Shown here piece after piece: positions 26,211-34,594 of a stretch of 64,000 nt of DNA (within the stretch, counting starts at the first letter, position 1; each line of letters starts with the position of its first letter). Source of the stretch: an uncultured Burkholderiales bacterium (GTDB lineage Bacteria > Pseudomonadota > Gammaproteobacteria > Burkholderiales > Burkholderiaceae_C). The position numbers and the translations under genes are program-made. The stretch is from positions 1 to 64,000 of the forward strand of contig CAITYM010000172.1 of NCBI GenBank assembly GCA_903896615.1, given 5' to 3'. A model generated the notes under the pieces. The model worked only from the letters and a program-made list of their open reading frames with translations. It was not told the DNA's origin and searched no databases.

Positions 26211-27257
26211 CTAATCAATTATGATTTTGTTATCCTTAATGATTTTTGCCCAACGTGCTCGGTCATCAAGTACTAAGTCTGTAAATGTCTTAGGGCTTCC
26301 ACTGCCGGCTTCTGCTCCGAATTTGGCCAGTTGCTCTTTGACATCGCTACTTTGAAGTACGCGGTTAAATTCAAGGTTTAGTTTATCAACGATCGCAGGT
26401 GGTAGGTTCTTTGGCCCGTAAAGTCCCCACCAGTTCTCAGATACAAACCTACCTAAGCCAAAGGGGCCCCCGACTTCCATAAGTGTGGGTACATTGGGTA
26501 ATAAACTCGAACGCTTTTTGCCTGTAACTGCAATGGCTGTTAGTTTGCCGTCCTCAACCTGTTGGATGCTAGAAACGATGCTATCAAAAATCACCTGGAT
26601 TTTGCCCGAAATTAAATCAGGCATTGCAAGGCTTGATCCTTTATAAGGTATGTGCAACATGTCTATGCCTGTCTCTGTTTTGAACGACTCACCAGTCAGG
26701 TGCATGATCGTTCCGGTCCCGGCTGAGCCAAAATTTAAAGTGTCAGGGTGAGCCTTGGCATAGGCTATAAATTCCTTAAGATTGGTCACAGGTATTTGTT
26801 TTGTGACCACAAATATATTCGGAGCAGTAGCTAGGTGAATGATGGGCGTAAAGTCAGTGTCATAGTTGAACGGTGTTTTTTTGTTAAGCGCTGCACCTAT
26901 GCCGTGAGTGCTTGAGGTTGAAATAAGCAGTGTATAGCCATCGGGGTTGGCTTTTGCAACTATATCGCAACCAATATTTCCTCCGGCACCTGCGTGGTTT
27001 TCAACGAGTACGGGTAGACCTAGTTGGGTTGATAGTTTGTGCGCTATTACTCTGGAGACTGAGTCCGTAGAACCGCCAGCCGGAAAGGGAATGATAAGCG
27101 TGATGGGTTTGATCGGATACTTGAGGTTTGTATCGGCAAAACCAGGTAAAGAAAATAGGAAGAACAAAGTGATCAACCCTGCACGTATTAAACGAGGAGG
27201 GCGACCAGTGAGTTGAACTAGTGGCTTGAAAATTTGGAATGAAAATAAGTTGTGCAT
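26211..27257 (-). CDS. Bug/TctC-family receptor
   Basis: A 348-residue periplasmic receptor with an N-terminal signal (AGLITLFFLFSLPGFA). TctC motifs are YPIKPITLIIPFPAGGSTD, the NHAGAGGNIGCD loop and GSAGTGTIMHLTGE. It is convergent with the IclR gene and separated by 80 bases; it may belong to the same functional group as the MHS transporter. As for the other four receptors here, no TctAB genes accompany it. Confidence 0.9.
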   Translation of the reverse strand: MHNLFSFQIFKPLVQLTGRPPRLIRAGLITLFFLFSLPGFADTNLKYPIKPITLIIPFPAGGSTDSVSRVIAHKLSTQLGLPVLVENHAGAGGNIGCDIVAKANPDGYTLLISTSSTHGIGAALNKKTPFNYDTDFTPIIHLATAPNIFVVTKQIPVTNLKEFIAYAKAHPDTLNFGSAGTGTIMHLTGESFKTETGIDMLHIPYKGSSLAMPDLISGKIQVIFDSIVSSIQQVEDGKLTAIAVTGKKRSSLLPNVPTLMEVGGPFGLGRFVSENWWGLYGPKNLPPAIVDKLNLEFNRVLQSSDVKEQLAKFGAEAGSGSPKTFTDLVLDDRARWAKIIKDNKIIID

Positions 27258-27789
27258 TTGAATCTAGTTTCTTCGGTTGGTTGTTCCATGCGTAATCCTA
27301 TACGCAATTTTGAATTTCTTTATCCTAGTAAGTAAAAGCCCTTGCTGGCGCTTTTTATCGGAAAGATGAAGGATTAATCTCCACTCTATTCTGGTGCGCG
27401 AATGAGTAGAGGCTAATCATCCTGTATCCATTTGCATAATTCATGCCTGAACTTAATTAACTTTCTTGATTTATCTATATCTAGTGAAAATGAGTATTTG
27501 GAATAGAAAACGGCAGTTTAATTCTAAATAGGGGATTGTGGGTTGAACAAAACGATGTTAAGTGGCGGAATAATTTTCGTCTCTCGGGGGTGGGAAATAG
27601 GTGGAAATGGCCCTTTTTTTGATGTTGATTTAGACTAAAATAAGGGGTTAACTAGATAAAAAGAAGCCGTCTTGTTCTGCGACAGGCCAGTCATCTATTC
27701 GTCTACCTAGAAATTGGATCAATTTGGATTTTTTTAGATCCAACTTAACTTATTTTGGTTTTTTTCACTTTAACTGAGGATTTGTTTTC
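27258..27789. promoter_or_regulatory. Long intergenic/leader region before the 458-aa gene
   Basis: There are 532 bases without a visible gene between two divergent genes. An inverted repeat TTGGATC (27714-27720) and GATCCAA (27737-27743), with a T-rich 16-base loop, lies 47 bases before the ATG at 27790, so the leader RNA may fold. GAGG at 27777-27780 is a plausible ribosome-binding site. No tRNA, known riboswitch pattern or coding frame is recognised. Confidence 0.45.
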
Positions 27790-29166
27790 ATGTCTCAAAA
27801 GCTAGATCTGCTAAAAATTGCCCAAGAAGAACAAAATGGTGATTTATTTAAATTATTAGATGGTATCTACAAACGTTCTTCAGTAAAGCCTAACGAATAT
27901 CCGGATGCAATCATTTGGGAGGGAGGCAACCAACATGGCGGTGTTAAGCCAGTTGCTCACGCTTTTACGGATATGTTTGCTCTTAACGGTACTTTGATGG
28001 CGTTGGACGTTTTAGGGCTGCCTTTCCTGGGTGTACCAATGATGGCTCAATTTCGTCATGACACTCAACTTGTATCCCTTGAGTGGTTTGGAAAGTTAGA
28101 TTACATTGCGCTCAAGTGGTCAACTGCTGGAGACTTCCTCGTCAACGACTCTGGTAAAAAGGTAGTAGTCCTTGGAAAATCTGCTAATGCACCACTAAGG
28201 ACTGCTGCAGGAGTATTTTGTAATGTCCGCCCCTACGGCGGTATAACTAGTATTCGGTTTATGCCGGGACTCCCATATTCCCAGGATAAAAAGAAGTTCA
28301 AAGTTGACCCAGCTAATGGGAACATTCATTCTGAAACCAATACACCTGGAATTAGAATGGCTTATGCGGCCCGCTTGTTCCTTAAAATGGTTCACGAAAC
28401 TGGCCAAATTGGTCGCGTTGCAACTAAGCCTACTCAAGCTCAAGAAGATGCCATCAACGCAGGTATCATGCGCTGGTTGCTGCAGGGTACTAAATTCAAA
28501 CTAAAGCGTCAATATGCAGTAGATGCCTACGAGGAGCACCGTGCTAACGTTGACGCCATCGTTGCGCTCTTACCTAAGGACTTCAAGGCAGGTATGGAGA
28601 ATTGGGGAGGAGATATTTACGAGCATATCTCAGATACCAACTTTGGACTTTTACTACACGACATGATTCGTCAAAGACCTTGCATTGTTTATGCAACGGA
28701 CTTGGACGGTGACCGCTTAACAGATTTGATGGCCGATGCTCCTGATGTGCTCAGGGATTGGGGTCAAATTGTCCTAGATGCTGCGGGTGCTAAGGTCGAT
28801 ATGAAACAGCTCTGGCATAAGATGGGTTTCACCATGACTAACGGTAAAGACATGACCAGTATCATGTACCGTGTTCACGGTGCACCAATTTATGAGCAAA
28901 CACTTGGTTCAGCTGATACCATGCTATTACGATTGTTAGATGGTGACGAGACTGTAGGTGGTGAGAAGCAACCCTATGATCCACGAATTCATTTCGTATT
29001 GATTAATGAGGCTTATAAAGCAGCTAATCCAGGTAATAAAGAACTGGCTAATTGGTTGGATGCCCAACTTGCTACTTTCGATAAAATTTATAGCGCAAAG
29101 CGTCCTAAATACATCGATGGTTACAACGCATTAAAGGCGGCAATTAAGCCTTGGGGCACCGCATAA
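27790..29166 (+). CDS. Unrecognised conserved-looking cytoplasmic protein, 458 aa
   Basis: I do not recognise this family. The protein has no signal peptide or membrane segment, is moderately charged and has well-formed alpha/beta character. Distinctive stretches are IIWEGGNQHGGVKPVAHAF near residue 40, RPYGGITSIRFMPGLPYS near 150, and IVYATDLDGDRLTDLMADAP near 300. The codon usage is smoother and the base composition less AT-rich than in neighbours, and the gene has its own long leader and a hairpin after its stop, suggesting a well-expressed single-gene unit. Function cannot be assigned. A DLDGD segment might bind metal, but that is speculation. Confidence 0.75.
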   Translation: MSQKLDLLKIAQEEQNGDLFKLLDGIYKRSSVKPNEYPDAIIWEGGNQHGGVKPVAHAFTDMFALNGTLMALDVLGLPFLGVPMMAQFRHDTQLVSLEWFGKLDYIALKWSTAGDFLVNDSGKKVVVLGKSANAPLRTAAGVFCNVRPYGGITSIRFMPGLPYSQDKKKFKVDPANGNIHSETNTPGIRMAYAARLFLKMVHETGQIGRVATKPTQAQEDAINAGIMRWLLQGTKFKLKRQYAVDAYEEHRANVDAIVALLPKDFKAGMENWGGDIYEHISDTNFGLLLHDMIRQRPCIVYATDLDGDRLTDLMADAPDVLRDWGQIVLDAAGAKVDMKQLWHKMGFTMTNGKDMTSIMYRVHGAPIYEQTLGSADTMLLRLLDGDETVGGEKQPYDPRIHFVLINEAYKAANPGNKELANWLDAQLATFDKIYSAKRPKYIDGYNALKAAIKPWGTA

Positions 29167-29183
29167 ACAGCTTTTAAATTGCT

Positions 29184-29207
29184 GAGACTTCGAAATTTCG
29201 GAGTCTT
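29184..29207 (+). terminator. Hairpin after the 458-aa gene
   Basis: GAGACTTCG and CGGAGTCTT can pair around an AAATTT loop, beginning 18 bases after the stop codon. No U-run follows, so it is a weak candidate for intrinsic termination but could protect the mRNA 3' end. Confidence 0.4.
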
Positions 29208-29228
29208 CAAACATAGTCTAATAACATC

Positions 29229-29717
29229 ATGGTCATCGATTCAGCCAGTGCCTCAGATATAGAAGCACTGGCTGATCTACTTGGAGCGCTGTTTTTGCAA
29301 GAGGATGAGTTCTTGCCTAACAAAGAACTACAAATCCAGTCATTAACTAGAATAATTTCAGATCCCAGGGTTGGCAAGGTATTTTGCGCGAGGAAAGTTG
29401 AAAGTAGTGAAAACTCAAGTCAATTAGCTGCTAAATTTAGTTTGTCCCAGATAGTTGGAATGGTTAGCATTTTGTTCATGGAGTCAACCGCATTAGGGGC
29501 TAAAGTTGCCTTACTTGAGGACATGATAGTGCTACCCGAGTACAGATCTTACGGTGTTGGGACAAAGCTCCTTGATGCTGCAATAGATTTTTCAAGACAA
29601 ACAGGTTGCAAAAGAATAACACTTTTGACCGATTCGAAAAATGTAAATGCTCAACGTTTTTATGAAGCTAATAACTTTAAGCTCTCGAGCATGGTTGCAT
29701 ATCGTCAATTGCTTTAA
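29229..29717 (+). CDS. GNAT-family N-acetyltransferase
   Basis: A 162-residue acetyltransferase with the GNAT core. The acetyl-CoA-binding motif A is LEDMIVLPEYRSYGVGTKLL (Q/RxxGxG/A type, here RSYGVG), followed by TDSKNVNAQRFYEANNF, the usual motif B. The substrate is unknown. It sits between two larger genes on the same strand, 62 bases after the 458-aa gene and 50 bases before the TPR gene. Confidence 0.85.
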   Translation: MVIDSASASDIEALADLLGALFLQEDEFLPNKELQIQSLTRIISDPRVGKVFCARKVESSENSSQLAAKFSLSQIVGMVSILFMESTALGAKVALLEDMIVLPEYRSYGVGTKLLDAAIDFSRQTGCKRITLLTDSKNVNAQRFYEANNFKLSSMVAYRQLL

Positions 29718-29767
29718 AACTATAACGCACTATTTTTATAAAATTAGATAACCCTCAGGAGAGAAAA

Positions 29768-31768
29768 ATCACAACCCCACAAGCGTCTAATTTTGAATCG
29801 AATCTGCTAGATGAGGCTATTGCACATCACCAAAGCGGGGATCTAGAAAAGGCTGAGAAAATCTACCTACAGGTTTTAGAGTCTAACTCTCGTAACTTTG
29901 ATGCTTTGAATTTTCTCGGACTGGTTCAGTATCAACGTGGTCAGTTTTCTCAGTCCCTTGAATTTTTGAAACAAGCGATAAGTATTTATCCTGCTAATCC
30001 TGTTTTTTATTTAAATTTAGGGCGTACTTTAGAAAGGTTAGACCGATTAGAAGATGCTTTTACAGTATATAAGGAAGCGATTAATCTAGATTCTCAATTT
30101 GCAGAGGCATACTACTGCGCTGGTTCGGTGAGCCAACAACGTAAAGAGTTTGATATTGCATTGGCATATTTTGATCAGGCAATTGAGAGAAACGATTCTT
30201 TACTTGATGCGTATTTATCGAAAAATTCGATTTTCTGCTCCATACAAGAGTATGAAAAAGCGTTGAATGCATTAAATCAAGCTATATCAATACATCCCAA
30301 TGCCGCTCAACTTCACCTTGGGCTTGGCCTAACCTATGAAGAAAGGAGTGAGCCCGGTGATCTAGAGTTGGCAATTGCATCATATACAAAAGCAGTAATG
30401 CTTAGAGAAAACTATGTAAGCGCACTTTTTAATAGAGCAAATGTTTATCAAAAGCTTGGGCTATGGGACCCGGCGATCAAAGATTATCAGGCGGCCATAG
30501 CACAGGATTTGACTTTTGCGCCAGCACACACCAATTTGGGATTAGCCTTTTACAAGAAGTCCGATTATGAGTCAGCCGTTCAAAGTTTTGAAAATGCCCT
30601 GCGATTAGACCCAACTCATGCACAGACATATTCCAATTTAGGTGTTGTACTTTACGAATCACAAAAATTAATTGAATCATTGGCTGCGTATGAGAAAGCA
30701 ATCCAATATAAATCTGATTATTTTGAAGCCTACTCAAATAGGGGTAACGTTCTAAAGGAGTTGCGTCAGTTTGAATTTGCTTTGAAAAGTTACGATGAAG
30801 CTATCGCAATTAACAATAAATTTTATGAGGCGTACGTTAACCGTGGGGTTGTTTATTTTGAGCTAAATAGGCTAGATGAGGCATTGGCTGATTATGATAC
30901 TGCAATTAATTTGAATCCTGATTACGCATTAGCTTACTCTAACCGCTCGAATGTATTTAAGGAACTAGGTGAATTACCAATCTCTTTAAAATCAATTCAA
31001 AAAGCTATTGCGTTGAAATTCGATCAGTTAAAAAATAAACCACTTGAAAGGAATGTTTTATCCCAAAAACCGATGCAGGTTCAAGATGCATCCTTTGTAC
31101 TTTTAGAATTGCATTCACTTTTAGAGAGAAATCAAATCTCATTTTTTTTGGCATACGGAACTTTACTTGGCATATACCGAGATTCAGAGTTGTTGCCACA
31201 CGATAAGGATCTGGATGTCGGTCTAAACTGGGACTGCTCAAGGGATAAATTACTTCAGGTACTTCAACAATCTGGCCTATATTGGATAGATCCCAAGAGT
31301 TCAAATTCCACTAATAATCAATATAACTTCGGGGTTGTCGAGAAAAGACGGGGTATCAGCATCGATTTTTTCTTCTTCAAACCAGAAGGATCATATTTTT
31401 TGTCGGGTTTTCATCATTTGCCTCACCCCTTGCTTTGGCGCTTTAATGGATTTGAGTTAGGTGAAATAACTTACAAATATAAAATTTTTAAAGTTCCAGT
31501 GAATCCTGAAATATTTTTAGTGGATATTTACGGCATCAATTGGCGCATTCCAGATCCAAATTTTGATTCACTGGTTTCTGGGTATAACCTTGTAGAGAGT
31601 TCGAAACCTTTGTCGCTTATTTACGCCTATTCAAGATTATTTGATCAACTAATTGAACAAAATTGGAAAAAGGCCTATGGCTACTGCGTTCAGATAAAGG
31701 CCTTTGCGCAAATAGATTCAAAAACTCTTGAAATCATGCGGTTTTTAGAGCTATCAATAGATGTTTAA
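29768..31768 (+). CDS. TPR protein with C-terminal LicD/fukutin-like domain; probable ATC start
   Basis: A predicted 666-residue protein. About ten tetratricopeptide repeats fill residues 10-400 (for example ALNFLGLVQYQRGQFSQSLE and AYYCAGSVSQQRKEFDIAL). The C-terminal part holds a LicD/fukutin-like nucleotidyltransferase fold: FFLAYGTLLGIYRDSELLPH and DKDLDVGL with its acidic metal motif, then SIDFFFF. Such enzymes transfer phosphocholine or similar groups to glycans. The first repeat extends upstream of every ATG, GTG or TTG in frame. An ATC at 29768 has AGGAG with 6-base spacing before it and begins M-T-T-P-Q-A, so I take it as the start. A TTG at 29906 would cut into repeat 1. Confidence 0.8.
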   Translation: MTTPQASNFESNLLDEAIAHHQSGDLEKAEKIYLQVLESNSRNFDALNFLGLVQYQRGQFSQSLEFLKQAISIYPANPVFYLNLGRTLERLDRLEDAFTVYKEAINLDSQFAEAYYCAGSVSQQRKEFDIALAYFDQAIERNDSLLDAYLSKNSIFCSIQEYEKALNALNQAISIHPNAAQLHLGLGLTYEERSEPGDLELAIASYTKAVMLRENYVSALFNRANVYQKLGLWDPAIKDYQAAIAQDLTFAPAHTNLGLAFYKKSDYESAVQSFENALRLDPTHAQTYSNLGVVLYESQKLIESLAAYEKAIQYKSDYFEAYSNRGNVLKELRQFEFALKSYDEAIAINNKFYEAYVNRGVVYFELNRLDEALADYDTAINLNPDYALAYSNRSNVFKELGELPISLKSIQKAIALKFDQLKNKPLERNVLSQKPMQVQDASFVLLELHSLLERNQISFFLAYGTLLGIYRDSELLPHDKDLDVGLNWDCSRDKLLQVLQQSGLYWIDPKSSNSTNNQYNFGVVEKRRGISIDFFFFKPEGSYFLSGFHHLPHPLLWRFNGFELGEITYKYKIFKVPVNPEIFLVDIYGINWRIPDPNFDSLVSGYNLVESSKPLSLIYAYSRLFDQLIEQNWKKAYGYCVQIKAFAQIDSKTLEIMRFLELSIDV

Positions 31769-31879
31769 AACAAATTAAGTTGGTCTCGCTTTTGTTGCTT
31801 TATAAATTTAAGTAATTTCTTTAAGCTAACTTATGAAAATTAAAGTTCTTAAATTCATGCATGGTAAAATGGCAAGTAT

Positions 31880-31908
31880 ATATATATTTATAAATGATAA
31901 ATATATAT
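31880..31908. repeat. Perfect A/T-only palindrome in leader of the small secreted protein gene
   Basis: Twelve bases, ATATATATTTAT (31880-31891), are repeated inverted as ATAAATATATAT (31897-31908) around a 5-base loop, 62 bases before the ATG at 31971. It could be a hairpin in the mRNA leader or a cruciform. The function is unknown. Confidence 0.5.
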
Positions 31909-31970
31909 TGCTAATTGTAGATTAGGTCAGTTTAATTAATTGTAAATATATTCAAGTACAGGTTTTTTCT

Positions 31971-32282
31971 ATGAAGTTATTACGAATTATTTTTTTTATT
32001 ACTTTGCATTTTTGTATTTCTAGTGTATTTGCAGAAGAAAACCATCAAGATAATAACGACTGTAGGCGAAAGCCCACCTTAGATGAGCAAAAGTACTGCC
32101 TAGCAATAGTCCATAAGGACGGCTCAGGATGTGAGAGTATCAAGTCTTATGAATTAAGAATGCATTGCATGCATGAAATTGCTGAATTTACGAGGCACAC
32201 TTTTAATTCATACTCTCCTATGAAGAAAACTGAAGAGAAGAAAGAAGAGAAAAAAGACGATAAGAAAGAAGAGAAAAAATAA
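31971..32282 (+). CDS. Small secreted Cys-containing protein with Lys/Glu-rich tail
   Basis: A 103-residue protein with a signal peptide (IIFFITLHFCISSVFA). The mature part has four Cys (DCRRK, KYCLA, SGCES, MHCMHE) that could form two disulfides in the periplasm. The last 20 residues are an almost pure Lys/Glu/Asp repeat (KKTEEKKEEKKDDKKEEKK). I do not recognise a family. It is convergent with the chimeric protein gene at 32337. Confidence 0.65.
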   Translation: MKLLRIIFFITLHFCISSVFAEENHQDNNDCRRKPTLDEQKYCLAIVHKDGSGCESIKSYELRMHCMHEIAEFTRHTFNSYSPMKKTEEKKEEKKDDKKEEKK

Positions 32283-32336
32283 AAACAGTTAAATACTGTT
32301 TGATTTTTTGAAAATGTTTCAGATACTGAACTCTCA

Positions 32337-34121
32337 TTAATTAGTAGGCTTAATCATGAGATTATTTTCATCCTTTTCAAGCCCCTTTGCAATTGCAGTT
32401 GTAAAGGACTTACATGCCTTAAGTAGTAGCCTGTTGGGTACGCCCCTGCTATATGGTAAATAATACTGAGTTGTCAAAACGGGTTTCTGATCAATAACAT
32501 TAACCTCAAAGTTTAGTGAAACTACCTCCCTGTTCAGAGTCTCCTTTAGGTGAGAAAGATCATCTAATGTAGCCCAGTCGTTTGATTTGCAAATGCCTTT
32601 AAGAACAAGTGACCTTGAATTTGCATCAATTAATAAATTCAGTGGAAATTCTAAGCCGCCAAGTATTGCAACTTCAAACTGTGAGATTGATCGGCAGATA
32701 AAACCCTTCATCGAGAAAAAATGCTCTAAAAGCGAGGCCTTTAATTCAATAGGTTTCCAAACTGTTTGGTTTGTATCCTCAATTTGACACCTTGTTTCTT
32801 CAATTAACTCAATGATATGAGCTGCTGCTGTTGGAGCAGTTTTTCGCTCCATTTTGAAGTTATCTACGAGTAGGTAGGTTAAGATATTTGTAATTTCATC
32901 AAATGTTCCAACGCCAATACGCATATTAGGTGGGGCTGTTTGCGTAATTGGGTTGTTTTGTGTTATTTTCTCTTTTGGAAATATATACGCTAAAAAATTG
33001 TTTTGATCCGCAATCAAGTTATCAATGTTTGCATTAAAAAGGTAGTGGCGAGTCTCCTTTTTCTCAACTACCAAGGCATGGAACTCCGTAATGATATCTG
33101 TGATTAGTTTTTTGGGTTCTCCATACGCTGATAAATAATCAAAAAAAGTAAGCTTATTTTTTTTGATTTTTGGGTTTGAAACATCCGCCTTTGAGGAGGG
33201 TGTTGATAGTGAGGTATTTACTTTTGTGGGTGTATTTGCACTTGTATTTGGATTTAGCTTATGCTTTGATTCTGCTGTTTGACTCTCTTTTTTTGAAATA
33301 TTTGGATCGATGTAGGCTTGTACAGCGCTTTTTGGTGCTGTGTTAATTGAAGTTTTAAATGATGTGGATTGAGCCGGCCTATTAACAGTTGCATTAACAG
33401 TTGCATTAACAATTTGTCCGCTTGATATATTAAGTCCAATGTTCTTCAGTTGCAATTGAATTTTTTGATCAATTGTCTTATCTAAACTATTTTTCTCAAG
33501 AAAATTTATAAATCGCTCTATCGAGGACTGAGTTGGAACTTTTTGTAACTCAGTACCGATTCCTACAAATTCTCTTATTGACAAAGAATCACTCAAGGTT
33601 TCCTCTAAAGACTCTAGTGGCAAATTAAACCATTGCTGGATTAAATAGGCTCTAAGCATTCTAGAGATCTCCTGTCCGTCCTCAATCGGTTTTAATTTTG
33701 AATATTCAGGGGTAATCAGTGAAATTAAATCTTCCCATTGCAGTATTTCATCCATCCTTTTAAGGAATATTCCTCTATTAGATGTTTTATGGGATATTGA
33801 AATGGAGTGATTTTCTAAATGATGAATTGAGTTGTTTAATTCTGCAATAGATTCTGTTAGATCTTTGACTCTTGTATCTAAAAGACTCGCGGTTACTTTT
33901 GCGGAATTCAATTCCTTAATAATATTATTCTTACGATCTGTGAGAATTTGGAGTTCAGACTCGATACCAAGTAGATTTTTTTGCAAAAAGTCAATTTTTC
34001 TGTGACTTTCTCGATTTGTAATAGTTAGTGCCTCTAGCTCATAAGAGTAGAGGCTGAGTTTTTCTCTATTCTTTTCAATCGTTACCGATACTAAAGGATC
34101 TGAGATTTTTGATGCTGACAT
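32337..34121 (-). CDS. Chimeric protein: coiled coil, IS5 transposase N-terminal (DUF772)-like, globin-like, YbjN-like
   Basis: A 594-residue protein with four visible parts. Residues 15-105 form a long coiled coil. Residues 116-247 match the N-terminal DUF772 domain of IS5-family transposases: MLRAYLIQQWFNLPLESLEE, DSLSIREFVGIGTEL, SSIERFINFLEKN and GQIVNATVNATV, the last at the place of the transposase VDAT motif with Asp changed to Asn. Residues 248-322 are a Ser/Thr/Asn/Lys-rich linker. Residues 325-594 are homologous to the 366-aa protein at 7474-8574, with a truncated-globin-like part (SAYGEPKKLITDIITEFH) that lacks a proximal His, and a YbjN-like end (QYYLPYSRGVPNRLLLKACK). No transposase catalytic domain is present. 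The role is unknown; a domesticated regulatory protein is an inference. Confidence 0.8.
   Translation of the reverse strand: MSASKISDPLVSVTIEKNREKLSLYSYELEALTITNRESHRKIDFLQKNLLGIESELQILTDRKNNIIKELNSAKVTASLLDTRVKDLTESIAELNNSIHHLENHSISISHKTSNRGIFLKRMDEILQWEDLISLITPEYSKLKPIEDGQEISRMLRAYLIQQWFNLPLESLEETLSDSLSIREFVGIGTELQKVPTQSSIERFINFLEKNSLDKTIDQKIQLQLKNIGLNISSGQIVNATVNATVNRPAQSTSFKTSINTAPKSAVQAYIDPNISKKESQTAESKHKLNPNTSANTPTKVNTSLSTPSSKADVSNPKIKKNKLTFFDYLSAYGEPKKLITDIITEFHALVVEKKETRHYLFNANIDNLIADQNNFLAYIFPKEKITQNNPITQTAPPNMRIGVGTFDEITNILTYLLVDNFKMERKTAPTAAAHIIELIEETRCQIEDTNQTVWKPIELKASLLEHFFSMKGFICRSISQFEVAILGGLEFPLNLLIDANSRSLVLKGICKSNDWATLDDLSHLKETLNREVVSLNFEVNVIDQKPVLTTQYYLPYSRGVPNRLLLKACKSFTTAIAKGLEKDENNLMIKPTN
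33381..33411. repeat. 12-bp tandem repeat inside the chimeric gene
   Basis: The unit ATTAACAGTTGC occurs at 33381-33392 and 33393-33404, followed by a partial copy ATTAACA at 33405-33411. It encodes the duplicated VNATVNATVN of the chimeric protein, exactly at the end of the transposase-like domain. It looks like a recent slippage event. Confidence 0.8.
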
Positions 34122-34390
34122 GGGGCTACTTTAACCACTTATACAATTTTGGAACGCCGTGACAGTTTAACCAACCATTTAAGGGCTCTTTATAGTCGAC
34201 ACAAGTTACTTTGTCTTTACCTTATTTTGTACCTGGGGGTAAGGACGGGATAAGCTTCCTGCTTTCCTAAGTTTATTATTTAGTCTCATTTTGCACCAAA
34301 ACGAGGCAAAATGGAGCGGGATTGCCCTAAACCCCTCAATAAGCGGTCAGTTCTGGTTTATCTAAATAGAAAATGATAACTTTAGCAGAG
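34122..34390. other. Intergenic region with an 8-bp hairpin
   Basis: There are 269 bases between two minus-strand genes. CATTTTGC (34287-34294) and GCAAAATG (34306-34313) can pair around an 11-base loop. It lies downstream of the 67-aa gene and upstream of the chimeric gene, so it may be a transcription boundary. No coding frame or RNA gene is recognised. Confidence 0.45.
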
Positions 34391-34594
34391 TTAGATGGGC
34401 TTCCATGATTCACAGGCGTTATCCGGCTTTACAACGGGGAAGTTTTCCATACGCTGTATTTTTCTCATAAATGCAGTCGCATTGAAGTAGGACAATCCGC
34501 ATCTTAATTGGGTTGGAGAAGTCTGGGAAGGCATAACATAGGTGCAGTTAATACACTTTGGATCAGTATGATTGAGAAAATTTTGTTTTGTCAT
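34391..34594 (-). CDS. 67-aa protein with four cysteines, unknown
   Basis: A small protein with C14xxC17 (KCINCTY), C32 (LRCGLSYF) and C61 near the end (NACESWKP). The spacing suggests a metal-binding or iron-sulfur mini-protein, but I do not recognise a family. It has no signal or membrane segment. Its ATG overlaps the stop of the ModA-like gene (ATGA), so it is cotranslated with that gene and may work with it. Confidence 0.7.
   Translation of the reverse strand: MTKQNFLNHTDPKCINCTYVMPSQTSPTQLRCGLSYFNATAFMRKIQRMENFPVVKPDNACESWKPI

Noticed and set aside
33381..33776. An intact IS5-type insertion sequence
   Set aside because: Only the N-terminal domain is present, it is in frame within a larger protein, no catalytic domain is present, and I see no terminal inverted repeats or target duplication.
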